From assembly GCA_020849655.1 (NCBI GenBank), contig JADLFU010000212.1, positions 1 to 64,000 of the forward strand: a stretch of 64,000 bases of DNA, written 5' to 3'. Below are positions 36,842 to 47,944 of this stretch, piece by piece. The position numbers and the translations under genes were made by a program. The stretch comes from Polyangiaceae bacterium. GTDB taxonomy: Bacteria > Myxococcota_A > Polyangia > Polyangiales > Polyangiaceae. The first letter of the stretch is position 1, and every line of letters starts with the position of its first letter. The notes beneath the pieces were generated by a model. That model worked only from the letters and a program-made list of their open reading frames with translations, was not told the origin of the DNA and searched no databases.

Positions 36842-38545
36842 ATGACCATCAGCGAATACTTCGACGTGAAGCGCGCCGACGACGGCCGTGAGGTGATGGA
36901 GGTGTACCTCGACGGCATCGTGCTCCTGCGGCTCGCGATGACCAACAAGGGCACGGCGTTCTCGCACGAAGAGCGCGAGCGCCTGCGCCTCGAGGGCCTG
37001 TTGCCCCCGGAGGTGAGCACGCTCCCGCAGCAGGTCGATCGCGCGTACGGGAGGTTCTCCGCGATGGCGGACGACCTCGCGAAATACCAGTTCCTGCGCG
37101 GCCTGCAGGACAGGCAGGAGGTGCTGTTCTACGCGCTGCTCGGTCGTCACCTCGAGGAGATGCTGCCCATCGTCTACACGCCGACCGTGGGCGACGCGGT
37201 GCGGAACTTCCACCTCCTGTACCAGCACCCGCGCGGGCTCTCCCTCTGCCCCCGCAACATCGAGAGCGCGCGCGCCGTCACCGAGTTCTTCCCCTGGAAC
37301 GACGTGCGGATGATCGTGGCGACCGACGCCGCGGCCATCCTCGGCATCGGCGATCAGGGCTACGGCGGCCTCGCGATCTCGATCGGCAAGCTCGCGCTCT
37401 ACACCGCGGCGGGCGGGGTCAGCCCGATGCACGCGATGCCCGTCTCGCTCGACGTCGGCACCGACCGCGCGGATCTCCGCGACGACCCCCTGTACCTCGG
37501 CGTCAGGCGGCCGCGGATGCGAGGAGAGGAGTACATCGCGTTCGTCGATCGCTTCGTCGACGCCGTCCGGGCGCGCTGGCCGCGCGCGATCCTCCAGTGG
37601 GAAGATCTCTCGAAGGACACGGCCTTCGCGGTGCTCGAGCGCTACCGCGACGTGACGCCGTCGTTCAACGACGACATCCAGGGCACGGGCGCGGTCACCC
37701 TCGCGGGCCTCCTCGCCGCGTGCCGGCTGAACGGCGAGCGCCTCTCGGGGCAGACCGTCGTCGTGCACGGCGCGGGCGCGGGCGGCGTCGGCGTGGCGTG
37801 GGCGGTGCGCGAGGGCATGGTGCGCGAGGGGCTGACACGGGAGGAGGCGTCCGCGCGGATCTTCGTGCTCGACTCGCGCGGGCTGCTCACGACCGATCGC
37901 GCGATGGAGGACTACAAGCGCCCGTTCGCGCAGGATCGCGCGCGCCTCGAGGGGTGGGGCGGCGTCGATCTCCTGTCGACGGTCAGGCACGCGAGGGCGA
38001 CGGTGCTGCTCGGCCTCTCGGGCCAGCCGGGCGCGTTCGACGAGGCGGTCGTGCGTGCGGCCGCGGCGAACGCCGAGCGCCCCATCGTGTTCGCGCTCTC
38101 CAACCCGACGTCGTCGTGCGAGGCGCTCCCGAAGGACGTGTTCGCGTGGACGGACGGGCGCGCGCGCGTCGCCACCGGCTCGCCGTTCCCCGACGTCGAT
38201 CACGGCGGCAGATCGCACCCGGTGGGCCAGGGGAACAACGCGTTCATCTTCCCCGGGCTCGGCCAGGGCGCGCTCGTCGCCGGCGCGCGCAAGATCACGG
38301 ACGGCATGGTGCTCGAGGCGGCCTACGCGCTCGCCGATCTCATCGAGGCGGACGGCGGCGAGCGGATCTACCCGCCCGTCTCGGCGCTCCGCGACGCCGC
38401 GCGCGCGGTCGCGAGGCGCGTCGCGGAGGCGGCCATCCGCGACGGCGTCGCGACGATGACGGACGAGGCAGAGGTCGACGCGGCGGTCGACGCGGCGTTC
38501 TGGTCGCCGGAGTACCTGCCCGTCGTGCGCGGCGAGAGGCGCTGA
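36842..38545 (+). CDS. NAD-type malic enzyme (malate to pyruvate)
   Basis: 567 residues, the long malic-enzyme form. Motifs: [54 protein letters not shown], the Rossmann loop [13 protein letters not shown], and [12 protein letters not shown]. It yields pyruvate, the substrate of IlvB, which gives a sensible reason for its place 15 nt after leuB. Cofactor preference (NAD or NADP) cannot be read with certainty. Confidence 0.93.
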   Translation: MTISEYFDVKRADDGREVMEVYLDGIVLLRLAMTNKGTAFSHEERERLRLEGLLPPEVSTLPQQVDRAYGRFSAMADDLAKYQFLRGLQDRQEVLFYALLGRHLEEMLPIVYTPTVGDAVRNFHLLYQHPRGLSLCPRNIESARAVTEFFPWNDVRMIVATDAAAILGIGDQGYGGLAISIGKLALYTAAGGVSPMHAMPVSLDVGTDRADLRDDPLYLGVRRPRMRGEEYIAFVDRFVDAVRARWPRAILQWEDLSKDTAFAVLERYRDVTPSFNDDIQGTGAVTLAGLLAACRLNGERLSGQTVVVHGAGAGGVGVAWAVREGMVREGLTREEASARIFVLDSRGLLTTDRAMEDYKRPFAQDRARLEGWGGVDLLSTVRHARATVLLGLSGQPGAFDEAVVRAAAANAERPIVFALSNPTSSCEALPKDVFAWTDGRARVATGSPFPDVDHGGRSHPVGQGNNAFIFPGLGQGALVAGARKITDGMVLEAAYALADLIEADGGERIYPPVSALRDAARAVARRVAEAAIRDGVATMTDEAEVDAAVDAAFWSPEYLPVVRGERR

Positions 38546-38601
38546 GCGTGGCCGAGGGCGCGGGCTCGCCGCGCGGCGGCATCTCGGCTACGCGCGGCCG
38601 C

Positions 38602-39897
38602 ATGGGAACCCCCGTGAAGGTCTCGCTCCTCGGCTGCGGCACCGTCGGCGGAGGGGTGCTGCGCCTGCTGCGCGAGAACGCGCGCTACCTCGAGTCGCGC
38701 GTCGGCGCGCCGCTCGTCGTCGACAAGGTGCTCGTGCGAGACGCCGACAAGCCTCGCGTCGCCGAGTGCGACCGCGCGTGGCTCACCACCGATCCCGAGG
38801 AGATCTTCCGCGGCGAGAGCGAGGTCATCGTCGAGGTGATGGGCGGCGAGCAGCCCGCGTTCGATCTCCTGCACCGGGCGCTCTCCGAGCGGCGCGGCGT
38901 CGTCACGGCGAACAAGCTCCTGCTCGCGAAGCGCGGCCCCGCGCTCGTCGATCTCGCGGTCGCGAACGGCGTCGATCTCGCGTTCGAGGCGTCGGTGGGC
39001 GGCGGCATCCCCATCGTGCGCACGCTGCGCGAGGCGTTCACGAGCGACTGGGTCGAGCGCCTCGTCGGCATCGTGAACGGCACCTGCAACTACGTGCTCA
39101 CGCGCATGCGCAGGGAGGGCAAGGGCTTCGAGGAGGTGCTCGTGGACGCGCAGCGCCTCGGGTACGCGGAGGCGGAGCCGTCGCTCGACGTCGACGGCCA
39201 CGACGCGTCGCAGAAGCTCGTCGTGCTCGCGATGCTCGCGTTCGGCGCGCGCGTCGACGCGGCCGCCGTGCCGACGTCGGGGATCCGCGCCATCGACCAG
39301 ACGGATCACCGCTTCGCGGAGCGTTTCGGGTTCACCGTGAAGCATCTGGCGGTCGGCCGCGACCACGGCGAGCGGGTGGAGCTGCGCGTGCACCCGGCGC
39401 TCGTCCCGTCGTCGAGCGTCCTCGCGAACGTGTCGGGCGTGCTGAACGCGATCAGCGTCCACGGGCGCGCGCTCGGCCCCTGCCTGCTCTCCGGTCGCGG
39501 CGCGGGAGACCTGCCGACGGCGGTCAGCGTGGTCGCCGATCTCGTCGACGTCGCGCGCGCGCGGCGCGAGGGGGCGGGCGGCCTCTCGACGCGGGGCGTG
39601 CAACTCGCCGACCGGCCGCTCTACCCGCTCGCCGAGGTGCACTCGCGGTTCTACCTGCGCTTCTTCGTCGCCGACCGGCCGGGCGTGCTCGCGGTGATCG
39701 CCGGCGCGCTCGGCGAGCACGGCGTCAGCATCGAGCAGATGGTGCAGGACGGCGGCGGAGAGCTCGCCGCGCCGGTCGACATCGTGATGATCACCCACCG
39801 CGCGAGCTGGGGCGGCGTGATGCGCGCGCTCGCCGACGTCGACGCGCGAGACTTCGTCACGAGGCCGTCGAAGCTGCTGCCCATCGAGGACGCGTGA
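38602..39897 (+). CDS. hom: Homoserine dehydrogenase
   Basis: 431 residues from ATG 38602. NAD(P) fold VSLLGCGTVGGGV, TANKLLLAKRG, EASVGGGIPIVRTL, GIVNGTCNYVLTRM, and a C-terminal ACT domain (DRPGVLAVIAGALGEHGVSIEQM) for threonine feedback. It supplies homoserine for threonine and hence isoleucine. GTG at 38548, three nt after the previous stop, would add 18 residues of low-quality sequence (AEGAGSPRGGISATRGR); the ATG matches family length better. Confidence 0.93.
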   Translation: MGTPVKVSLLGCGTVGGGVLRLLRENARYLESRVGAPLVVDKVLVRDADKPRVAECDRAWLTTDPEEIFRGESEVIVEVMGGEQPAFDLLHRALSERRGVVTANKLLLAKRGPALVDLAVANGVDLAFEASVGGGIPIVRTLREAFTSDWVERLVGIVNGTCNYVLTRMRREGKGFEEVLVDAQRLGYAEAEPSLDVDGHDASQKLVVLAMLAFGARVDAAAVPTSGIRAIDQTDHRFAERFGFTVKHLAVGRDHGERVELRVHPALVPSSSVLANVSGVLNAISVHGRALGPCLLSGRGAGDLPTAVSVVADLVDVARARREGAGGLSTRGVQLADRPLYPLAEVHSRFYLRFFVADRPGVLAVIAGALGEHGVSIEQMVQDGGGELAAPVDIVMITHRASWGGVMRALADVDARDFVTRPSKLLPIEDA

Positions 39898-40712
39898 CCG
39901 AGCTCCGCGCGCTGCCGCTCGGCGTCTTCGACAGCGGCCTCGGCGGGCTCACCGTCGTGCGCGCGCTGCGCGAGGCGCTGCCCGAGGAGTCCATCCTGTA
40001 CCTCGGCGACACCGCGCGCGTGCCCTACGGGACGCGCTCGGCCGAGACGGTGGTTCGCTACGCGCTCTCGTGCGCGAAGGTGCTCGTCGCCCGCGGCGTC
40101 AAGGCGATCGTCGTCGCGTGCGGCACCGTCAGCGCCGTCGCGATCGAGGCGCTGCGCGTCGAGCTCGATCTCCCCGTGCTCGGCGTGATCGAGCCCTCCG
40201 CGCGCGCCGCGGTCGAGCGCTGCGGCGGGCGACGGATCGGCGTGCTCGGCACACCGGGCACCGTCGCGTCGGGCGCGTACCCGCGGACCATCGTCACGCT
40301 CTCGACGCGCGCGGAGGTCGTGCAGCAGGCCGCGCCGCTCTTCGTGCCGCTCGCCGAGGAGGGCTGGCTCGACGGGGAGGTCCCGACCCTCGCCGCGCGC
40401 CGGTACCTCGCGCCGCTCATCGCGTCGGGCGCGCGCGTCGTCGTGCTCGGGTGCACGCACTACCCGCTGCTCGCGCCCGTCATCCAGGCCGAGGCGGATC
40501 GCCTCGCCGGCGAGCCCGTCGCCGTGATCGACACTGGCGCCGCCGTCGCGCGCGAGGTCGGGAGGTTCCTCGAGGAGCGCGGCCGGCGCGCGCCCCCCGG
40601 CCCCCGCGGCGCGCTCGAGGTGCGGGTCACCGATCTGCCGAAGAGCTTCGCCGAGGTCGCGTCGAGGTTCCTCGGCGAGCCCGTCCACGACGTCCGACAG
40701 ATCGATCTGTGA
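39894..40712 (+). CDS. murI: Glutamate racemase
   Basis: 272 residues. Provides D-glutamate for peptidoglycan. Motifs: LGVFDSGLGGLTVVRAL, YLGDTARVPYGTRS, and the second catalytic Cys in VVLGCTHYPLL. The first catalytic Cys sits in VVACGTVSA rather than the usual ACNTAS, so the cysteine is kept while the next Asn is Gly. GTG overlaps the hom stop (GTGA). Confidence 0.88.
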   Translation: MTELRALPLGVFDSGLGGLTVVRALREALPEESILYLGDTARVPYGTRSAETVVRYALSCAKVLVARGVKAIVVACGTVSAVAIEALRVELDLPVLGVIEPSARAAVERCGGRRIGVLGTPGTVASGAYPRTIVTLSTRAEVVQQAAPLFVPLAEEGWLDGEVPTLAARRYLAPLIASGARVVVLGCTHYPLLAPVIQAEADRLAGEPVAVIDTGAAVAREVGRFLEERGRRAPPGPRGALEVRVTDLPKSFAEVASRFLGEPVHDVRQIDL

Positions 40713-41353
40713 GCGGCGACCTCTCTTTCTCGCTCGCGGCGCTCGGCTCGGTCTTCTCCATCGTCGATCCGTTCGCAGCGCTGCCGATCTTCATCGGGCT
40801 GACGGGCGCGTCGGGCCCCGAGGCGCAGCGCCGCGCGGGGGCGCGGGCGGCGCTGACGTGCCTCATCGTGCTGTCGGTGTTCGCGACGGCGGGGAACCTC
40901 CTGTTCAAGTTCTTCGGCATCACGATCCCGGCGTTCCGCATCGCCGGCGGCATCCTCCTGTTCTTCGTCGCGCTGGAGATGCTCCGCGCCGAGCGCTCCC
41001 GCACGAAGACGACGAGCGAGGAGGAGCGGGACGCCGCGGCGCAGTCGGACGTCGGCATCGTCCCGCTCGGGATCCCGCTCCTCTCCGGGCCGGGCGCGAT
41101 CGCGACGGTGATGATGCTCTCCGGCTCGGCGGCGACGCCCGTCCAGCACGCCGCCGTCTACGTCGTGATCGTCGTCGTCGCGTTCGCGTCGTACGTGGTG
41201 TTCCGCTTCGCGGCGCGGACGGCGAGGTTCCTCGGGACGACGGGCATGCACCTCATCGGCCGCATCATGGGCCTCATCCTCGCGGCGCTCGCCGTGCAGT
41301 TCGTCCTCGACGGCGTGCTCGGCGCGCTCCCCGGCCTGGGCCGGGCGCCGTGA
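40709..41353 (+). CDS. MarC-family integral membrane protein
   Basis: 214 residues, about six membrane segments. Typical features: FSIVDPFAALPIFIGLT near the N-terminus, FFGITIPAFRIAGGILLFFVALEML, and VPLGIPLLSGPGAIATVMM. Family function is not settled; early links to multiple antibiotic resistance were not confirmed. GTGA overlap with murI. Confidence 0.92.
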   Translation: MSGDLSFSLAALGSVFSIVDPFAALPIFIGLTGASGPEAQRRAGARAALTCLIVLSVFATAGNLLFKFFGITIPAFRIAGGILLFFVALEMLRAERSRTKTTSEEERDAAAQSDVGIVPLGIPLLSGPGAIATVMMLSGSAATPVQHAAVYVVIVVVAFASYVVFRFAARTARFLGTTGMHLIGRIMGLILAALAVQFVLDGVLGALPGLGRAP

Positions 41354-42456
41354 TCAAGTACCTCGGCTCGAAGCGCCTGCTGCTCGACCAGCTGCTCGGG
41401 CTCGTGCGCCCGATGCGCGAGCTCCGCTCCGTGCTCGATCTCTTCTCCGGCACGAGCCGCGTCGGGCACGCGCTGAAGCGCGCGGGGTACCGCGTCGTCA
41501 GCAACGATCACAACGCCTACGCGCTCGCCCTCGCGCGCTGCTACGTCGCGGCCGATCGAGCGCGCGTCCTCCCCGCCGTGGAGCGCCTCGTCTGCGAGCT
41601 CGACGCCCTGCCGGGCGCCCCCGGCTATTTCACCGAGACGTTTTGCGAGCGCGCGCGCTTCTTCCAGCCGAAGAACGGCGCGCGCGTCGACGCCATCCGC
41701 GACGCGATCGCCAAGAAATCCCTCGATCCGCTGACGGAGGCCGTGCTGCTCGTGTCGCTGATGGAGGCGGCCGACAGGGTCGACTCGACCTGCGGGCTGC
41801 AGATGGCCTACCTGAAGGAGTGGGCGCCGCGCGCGCACAACGAGCTGCGCCTGCGGGTGCCCGACGTGCTCCCGGCGGTCGACGCGGGGCCGTGCGAGGC
41901 CCACCAGCTGGACGCCGAGGAGGCCGCGTCGCGCCTCCGCGCCGACGTCGCGTACCTCGATCCGCCCTACAACCAGCACAGCTACCTCTCGAACTACCAC
42001 GTGTGGGAGACGCTCGTGCGCTGGGACGCGCCCGCGCACTACGGCGTCGCGTGCAAGCGCGAGGACTGCCGCACGAGGAAGAGCGCGTTCAATCGCCGCG
42101 GCGAGAGCCTGGCGGCGCTCACGCGCGTCGTCGCGGCGGTCGACGCGCGCCTGCTCGTCGTGTCGTTCAACGACGAGGGGTTCCTGTCGCGCGAGCAGCT
42201 CGAGGCCCTGCTCGCGACGCGCGGGGACGTGCGCGTCCTCTGCCACGACTTCAAGCGCTACGTCGGCGCGCAGATCGGCGTGTTCAACCCGAAGGGCGAG
42301 CGCGTCGGCCGCGTGAGCCACCTGCGCAACCGCGAGCTCGTCTACGTCGTCGCGACCGAGCGCGCGCGGGAGACGCCCGCCGTGCGCGACGCGGTGCTCG
42401 CGCTCCAGGAGACAGCGCCGCGGCAGCTGGGGTTCAGCGGGTTCAGCGACGGATGA
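41350..42456 (+). CDS. D12-class DNA adenine N6-methyltransferase (Dam-like, orphan)
   Basis: 368 residues. N-terminal KYLGSKRLLLDQLL, SAM site LDLFSGTSRVGHALKRAGY, SNDHNAYA, and catalytic motif IV AYLDPPYNQHSYLSNYHVW. This is the Dam/D12 alpha class. No restriction endonuclease lies next to it, so it may be an orphan regulator or repair-marking enzyme. Recognition site unknown. GTGA overlap with marC. Its 3' end overlaps that of the convergent protease by 14 nt. Confidence 0.88.
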   Translation: MIKYLGSKRLLLDQLLGLVRPMRELRSVLDLFSGTSRVGHALKRAGYRVVSNDHNAYALALARCYVAADRARVLPAVERLVCELDALPGAPGYFTETFCERARFFQPKNGARVDAIRDAIAKKSLDPLTEAVLLVSLMEAADRVDSTCGLQMAYLKEWAPRAHNELRLRVPDVLPAVDAGPCEAHQLDAEEAASRLRADVAYLDPPYNQHSYLSNYHVWETLVRWDAPAHYGVACKREDCRTRKSAFNRRGESLAALTRVVAAVDARLLVVSFNDEGFLSREQLEALLATRGDVRVLCHDFKRYVGAQIGVFNPKGERVGRVSHLRNRELVYVVATERARETPAVRDAVLALQETAPRQLGFSGFSDG

Positions 42457-43801
42457 CCGTGTAGAACGTGCCGCCGCGGCGCCGGACGCGCACGAGCGCG
42501 TGGCCGTCGGCGAGCGAGCGCTGGACGACCTCCGCCGAGGGATCGAGGGTGCCGTCGGCCTCGACGATCAGATCCCCCACGCGCACGCCCGCGCGGTCGG
42601 CGGCCGAGCCGACGACGACCTGGACGATCTGGCAGACGGCGCTCGCCGGGTGACCGAGCGCCTGGGCCTGCTCGCCCGACAGATCGCGGATGCCGAGCCC
42701 GAGGCGGTCGGTCGTCACCGTCAGCTGCGCGGGGATGGGCGGCACCTGCGCCTCCATGCGCGCGGCCAGCTGGACGTGGCTGCCGTACTTCTTGCCGCCC
42801 CGCAGCACCTCGAGCGGAACGTTCGTTCCGACGTCGAGCGACAGCACCTCGCGGATGAAGTCCTGCGCACCGCGGATGGGCCGGCCGCTGACCGTGAGCA
42901 CGACGTCGCCGGGCTTCAGGTTCCCGCGGGCGCCGGGCGAGCCGGCGACGACGGTGTTCACGAGCGCCCCCATGCCCGCGACGACGTTCATCTCCTCGCC
43001 GAGCGCGGGCGTCACGTCCTGCACGCCGATGCCGACGAACGCCCGCTCGACCTTGCCCTTCGACAGGAGCTGGTTCGCCACCCGCCGGGCCATGTTGCTC
43101 GGCACCGCGAAGCCGATGCCGCTGCCCCGGCCGACGATCATCGTGTTGATGCCGAGCACCTCGCCGTCGAGGTTCGCGAGCGGGCCCCCCGAGTTGCCGG
43201 GGTTGATGCTCGCGTCGGTCTGCAGGTAGTCCTCGACGGTCGAGACGCCGAGGCTGCCGCGGCCCTTCGCGCTGACGACCCCGGTCGTCACCGTCTTGCC
43301 GAGGCCGAAGGGCGACCCGATCGCGACGACCCAGTCGCCGACGCGCGCGGCCTCGCTGTCGGCGAACTTCGCGGCGGGCAGATCCTTCGCGTCGACCTTG
43401 AGCACCGCGAGATCCGTCGCCGGATCGCGCGCGACGAGCTTCGCCGCGAGGATGCGGCCGTCCGAGATGCGCACGTTGATCGCGAGCGCCTGCTCGATCA
43501 CGTGGTTGTTCGTGAGGATCGCGCCGTCCGTCGAGATGATGACGCCCGACCCCATCCCGCGCGAGAAGCCGTCGCCCGGCCGGCCCTGCATCATGCCCAT
43601 CACCATCGCGTGCTCGTCGCGGTTCGTGACGTCGACCTGCACGACGCTCGGGCCCAGCTTGCCGACGACGGAGGTGAAAGCGTCGCCGAGGCGCCGCACC
43701 TCGGCCGTGCCCGTCGGGGGATCCTTCTTGACCTCGGCGCGGGCGGTGGGGGCGAGCAGGAGGGCGAAGACCGCCGCACCGACGGGGGCAGGAGCACGCA
43801 T
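42443..43801 (-). CDS. HtrA/DegP-type periplasmic serine protease
   Basis: 452 residues. Signal peptide [14 protein letters not shown]. Trypsin-like domain with His in LTNNHVIEQ, Asp in [11 protein letters not shown] and Ser in [15 protein letters not shown]; then two PDZ domains (about 250-350, 360-450). Acts in envelope protein quality control as protease or chaperone. ATG 43801. Divergent from glmM with a short shared upstream region. Confidence 0.95.
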   Translation of the reverse strand: MRAPAPVGAAVFALLLAPTARAEVKKDPPTGTAEVRRLGDAFTSVVGKLGPSVVQVDVTNRDEHAMVMGMMQGRPGDGFSRGMGSGVIISTDGAILTNNHVIEQALAINVRISDGRILAAKLVARDPATDLAVLKVDAKDLPAAKFADSEAARVGDWVVAIGSPFGLGKTVTTGVVSAKGRGSLGVSTVEDYLQTDASINPGNSGGPLANLDGEVLGINTMIVGRGSGIGFAVPSNMARRVANQLLSKGKVERAFVGIGVQDVTPALGEEMNVVAGMGALVNTVVAGSPGARGNLKPGDVVLTVSGRPIRGAQDFIREVLSLDVGTNVPLEVLRGGKKYGSHVQLAARMEAQVPPIPAQLTVTTDRLGLGIRDLSGEQAQALGHPASAVCQIVQVVVGSAADRAGVRVGDLIVEADGTLDPSAEVVQRSLADGHALVRVRRRGGTFYTVIRR

Positions 43802-43904
43802 GCGCGGCCATCGTAGCGCTCCCCTCGGCGCCGCGCGACCGTGGTACAGCGCGCCAGAGAAGATGGCAGCGAAGAGACGTCTCGGGGCCCCGGAGGCCGA
43901 GCCC

Positions 43905-45286
43905 ATGCACGCGCGCAAGCTGTTCGGCACCGACGGCATCCGCGGCGTCGCGAACGAGCCGCCGATGACCCCGGAGCTCGCGCTCTCGCTCGGGCGCGCC
44001 GTCGCGCACGTCGCCGGCCGAGGCAAGGGACGCCCGGCGCGCGTCGTCATCGGCAAGGACACGCGGCGCTCCGGCTACATGCTCGAGACGGCGCTCGCCG
44101 CGGGCATCTGCGCGATGGGCGGCAACGTGATGCTCTGCGGTCCCGTCCCGACGCCTGCGGTCGCGCACCTGACCGTCAGCATGCGCGCGGACGCGGGCGT
44201 CGTGATCAGCGCGAGTCACAATCCTTACTCAGACAACGGCATCAAGCTCTTCGGCGGCGACGGCTTCAAGCTCCCCGACGCGGAGGAGGCCGAGATCGAG
44301 CGCCTGCTCGAGTCCGACGCGCTGCACCGGGCGCGCGTGACCGGCGCCGACGTCGGGCGCGCCTCCCGCATCGAGGACGCGCGCGGGCGCTACACGGTCT
44401 TCTGCAAGAGCACCTTCCCGAAGCACCTGACGCTGGACGGGCTGCGCGTGGTCGTCGACGGCGCGCACGGCGCGGCGTACCGCGTCGCGCCCGCCGTGTT
44501 CACCGAGCTCGGCGCCGCGACGACATGCATCGGGGTCAAGCCGAACGGCCTCAACATCAACCTGGAGCGCGGCGCGCTCCACCCGGAGCGGCTCATCCAC
44601 GAGGTGCTCCAGCACCGCGCGCACCTCGGCGTCGCCCTCGACGGCGACGCTGACCGCGTCGCGCTCGTCGACGAGAAGGGGCACGTCGTCGACGGCGACG
44701 CGCTGATGGCGGTCTGCGCGAAGCGAATGCTCGCGCGCGGCGCGCTCGCGAAGCGCACCCTGGTCGCGACCGTGATGTCGAACCTCGGGCTCGAGCGCGC
44801 GATGATCGCCGCAGGGGGCAAGCTGCTGCGCACCGACGTCGGCGACAGGTACGTGGTCGAGGCGATGCGGGCGAGGGGCCTGAACCTCGGCGGCGAGCAG
44901 TCCGGGCACCTCGTGTTCCTCGATCACGCGCCGACGGGGGACGGCGTCGTCGCGGCGCTCCAGGTGCTGGCGGCGATGATCGAGGAGGGCGAGTCGCTCT
45001 CGTCGCTCTGGGAGGGCGCGATGCAGCGCGTGCCGCAGGTGCTGAAGAGCGCGCTGTTCCCGACGCGCCTCCCGCTCGAGTCGCTGCCGACGCTCGTGCG
45101 GCAGCGGGCGCAGGCCGAGAAGAAGCTCGGCGCCCGGGGCCGGGTGAACGTGAGGTGGAGCGGCACCGAGCCGAAGCTCCGCGTGATGATCGAGGGCGAG
45201 CGACCGGACGTCATCGCGCGCCTCGCCGACGAGCTGCTGGAGGCCGCCGCGCGCGACGTGCGCCTCGCCTCGGCGCGCGACGAGGC

Positions 45287-45290
<4 letters not shown>
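43905..45290 (+). CDS. glmM: Phosphoglucosamine mutase
   Basis: 461 residues from ATG 43905. Converts glucosamine-6-P to glucosamine-1-P for UDP-GlcNAc. Motifs: [14 protein letters not shown], the phospho-Ser loop [19 protein letters not shown], metal loop [22 protein letters not shown], and [20 protein letters not shown] eight nt upstream supports this ATG; ATG 43863 would add 14 residues. Confidence 0.95.
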
Positions 45291-45963
<673 letters not shown>

Positions 45964-45967
<4 letters not shown>

Positions 45968-47358
45968 CGCCCGGCGCCCTCGCGCTCCTCGTCCGGCGAG
46001 AGCTGTCGCGCTCCGGCGGCGCGCTCGCCACCGCGGGGTTCGGGATCCTCGCGGGGACGTTCGCGCTCGCGTTCTTCGTCGCGCTCGGCCTCGGCGCGCG
46101 CGCGGTCCTGCTGGGCGACGTGTTCCCGCTCGACCGCGTCGAGCTCGAGCCCGAGGCGCGCCCCGAGCCGGGGTTGCTGGCGCTCCTGACGGGTCGCGGC
46201 AAGGCGCCGCCCGGCATCGCCCCCGAGGCCGTCGAGCGGCTCTCCCGGCACCCGGGCGTCGCGGCGGCGTACCCGAAGCTGAAGTTCGCGTTCCCCTCCG
46301 GGGCGTTCGGCGGCAAGGAGATCATCGGCCGCGACGTCGGCACGCACGAGATGCTCGCGGACGGCGTCGCCCCCGCGCTCGTCGCCCCGGACATCAAGGG
46401 GCCGACGCCCTTCGAGGATCCGCTCGCGCGCGGGGGCGCCGCGTGCAGCGTCGACAGCGACTGCGCGTCGAGTGAGTATTGTGAGTTGCCATCCGACGCG
46501 GCGCGCGGGCAGTGCTCGGCGCCCGTGCCGGTGATCGTGAGCCCGTACCTGGTCGAGATCTTCAACAAGGGGATCGCGCCCGCGCACGGGCTGCCGCAGC
46601 TCGGGATGACGCTCGTGACGCGGGCGCAGGGGGTGACGTTCCGCCTGCAGCTCGGCGTCTCGATGATGGGCGCGGCGAAGCGCGGCAAGTCCCGTGACGT
46701 CAAGGCGCGCCTCGTCGGCGTGTCCCGCTCCGCGCTCGATCTCGGCGCGACGCTGCCGCTGCCGGTCGTGGAGCGGTGGAACCGCGAGTACTTCGGCCCG
46801 GAGGCGGCGACGCGCCCGTCGAGCCTGCTCCTGCGAACGAAGACCGCCGCCGACGTCGCGAGCGTCGTGCAGGCGGGCGCCGCCGAGGGGCTCGTCGCGA
46901 GAGACTCTCGCGCCCGGGACGTCTCCGTCCTCGTCACGAGCACGATCGCGCTCCTGTCGCTCGTCGCCGGCACGATGCTCGTCGTCGGCGCGACGAACAT
47001 CGCCCACACGTTCAGGATGCTGGTGAGCGAGCGGCGTCGAGAGATCGGCCTGTACCGCGCGCTCGGCGCCACGCCGGGCGACATCCGCGCGTGGGTGCTC
47101 GCGCTCGCGGTCGCGGTCGGCGTCGCGGGCGGGCTCGCCGGGGTCGGCCTCGCGCGCGTCGCCGCGTGGCTCGTCGATCTGCTCGCCGCGACGCACCTCC
47201 CCGATTTCCCGTTCAAGCCTGCGAGCTTCTTTCTGTTCCCGGCGTGGCTCGTCGTCGGCGCGGCGGCCTTCGGCGTCGGGTTCGCGGTCACGGGCGCCCT
47301 GTTCGCCGTCCGGCGCGCCGTGAAGATCGATCCGATGGAAGCGCTCGGCAGCGGCTGA
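45964..47358 (+). CDS. MacB/FtsX-type ABC permease with Cys-rich periplasmic insert
   Basis: 464 residues. One N-terminal membrane segment (ATAGFGILAGTFALAFFVAL), a large periplasmic domain (about 45-310), and three C-terminal segments after the FtsX motif ERRREIGLYRALGATPGDIRAW. Inside the periplasmic part is CSVDSDCASSEYCELPSDA followed by RGQC, a four-Cys motif like those in myxobacterial surface lipoproteins and unusual for this family. Exporter or lipoprotein-handling role is inferred from the fold. Confidence 0.9.
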
Positions 47359-47377
47359 CCTGAGGTACGAGAGAGAG

Positions 47378-47944
47378 ATGGCCGCGTGGGCGCTGATCTC
47401 GGGGAGCCGCGGCGTCGACAAGTCGCGCGTCGCCGCGGCGGTCGTGGCGGCGCTCACCGCGAGGGGCCTCACGGTGGGCGGCGTACTGCAGGCGCCGCTC
47501 GACCCGGCGGGGGCGAGACAGGGGCACGTGGCGGTGCGCGTCGGGAGCGCCGGCGAGCGCGTCGCGCTCGGTCGCCGCGGGGCTCCCATCGAGGGCTCAC
47601 GCCCCGGCGCCCGGCGAGACTTCTGCGGGTTCGTGTTCGACGACGACGCGTTCGCCGAGGCGCGCGGGTGGGTGCGCGAGGCGAGCCTGCGCGACGACGT
47701 GGTGCTGATCGACGAGGTGAGCAAGGTCGAGACCGCGCGCGCAGGGCACCACGACGCCGTGCAGGCGGCGCTCGCCGGGCGCGCGATCGTCGTCCTCGTC
47801 GTGCGCGCGGAGCAGCTGTTCGACGTGGTCGAGAGGTTCTCGCTCGGCGACGCGCTGGCGATCCTCGACGCGGAGGACGACGCCGCGCGCTCGGCGTTCG
47901 TCGACGCGGTCGCTCGTGCGGCGCGAGGGGACGGGACCACGTGA
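47378..47944 (+). CDS. P-loop NTPase, THEP1/DUF2478-like
   Basis: 188 residues. P-loop ISGSRGVDKSRVAAAVV (the usual Gly before Lys is Asp), GLTVGGVLQAPL, VGSAGERVALGRRG, and Walker B DDVVLIDEVSKVE. The order fits THEP1-like nucleoside triphosphatases or DUF2478 proteins. Substrate and role unknown. ATG 47378 follows GAGAGAGAG. Coupled to the next gene by GTGA. Confidence 0.65.
   Translation: MAAWALISGSRGVDKSRVAAAVVAALTARGLTVGGVLQAPLDPAGARQGHVAVRVGSAGERVALGRRGAPIEGSRPGARRDFCGFVFDDDAFAEARGWVREASLRDDVVLIDEVSKVETARAGHHDAVQAALAGRAIVVLVVRAEQLFDVVERFSLGDALAILDAEDDAARSAFVDAVARAARGDGTT

Noticed and set aside
41350-42456. Restriction-modification system
   Set aside because: No endonuclease gene lies on either side of the D12 methylase; neighbours are marC and a convergent HtrA protease.
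36842-42456. Phage or island boundary within the amino acid operon
   Set aside because: Gene overlaps, codon style and GC are continuous and no mobile-element gene is present.
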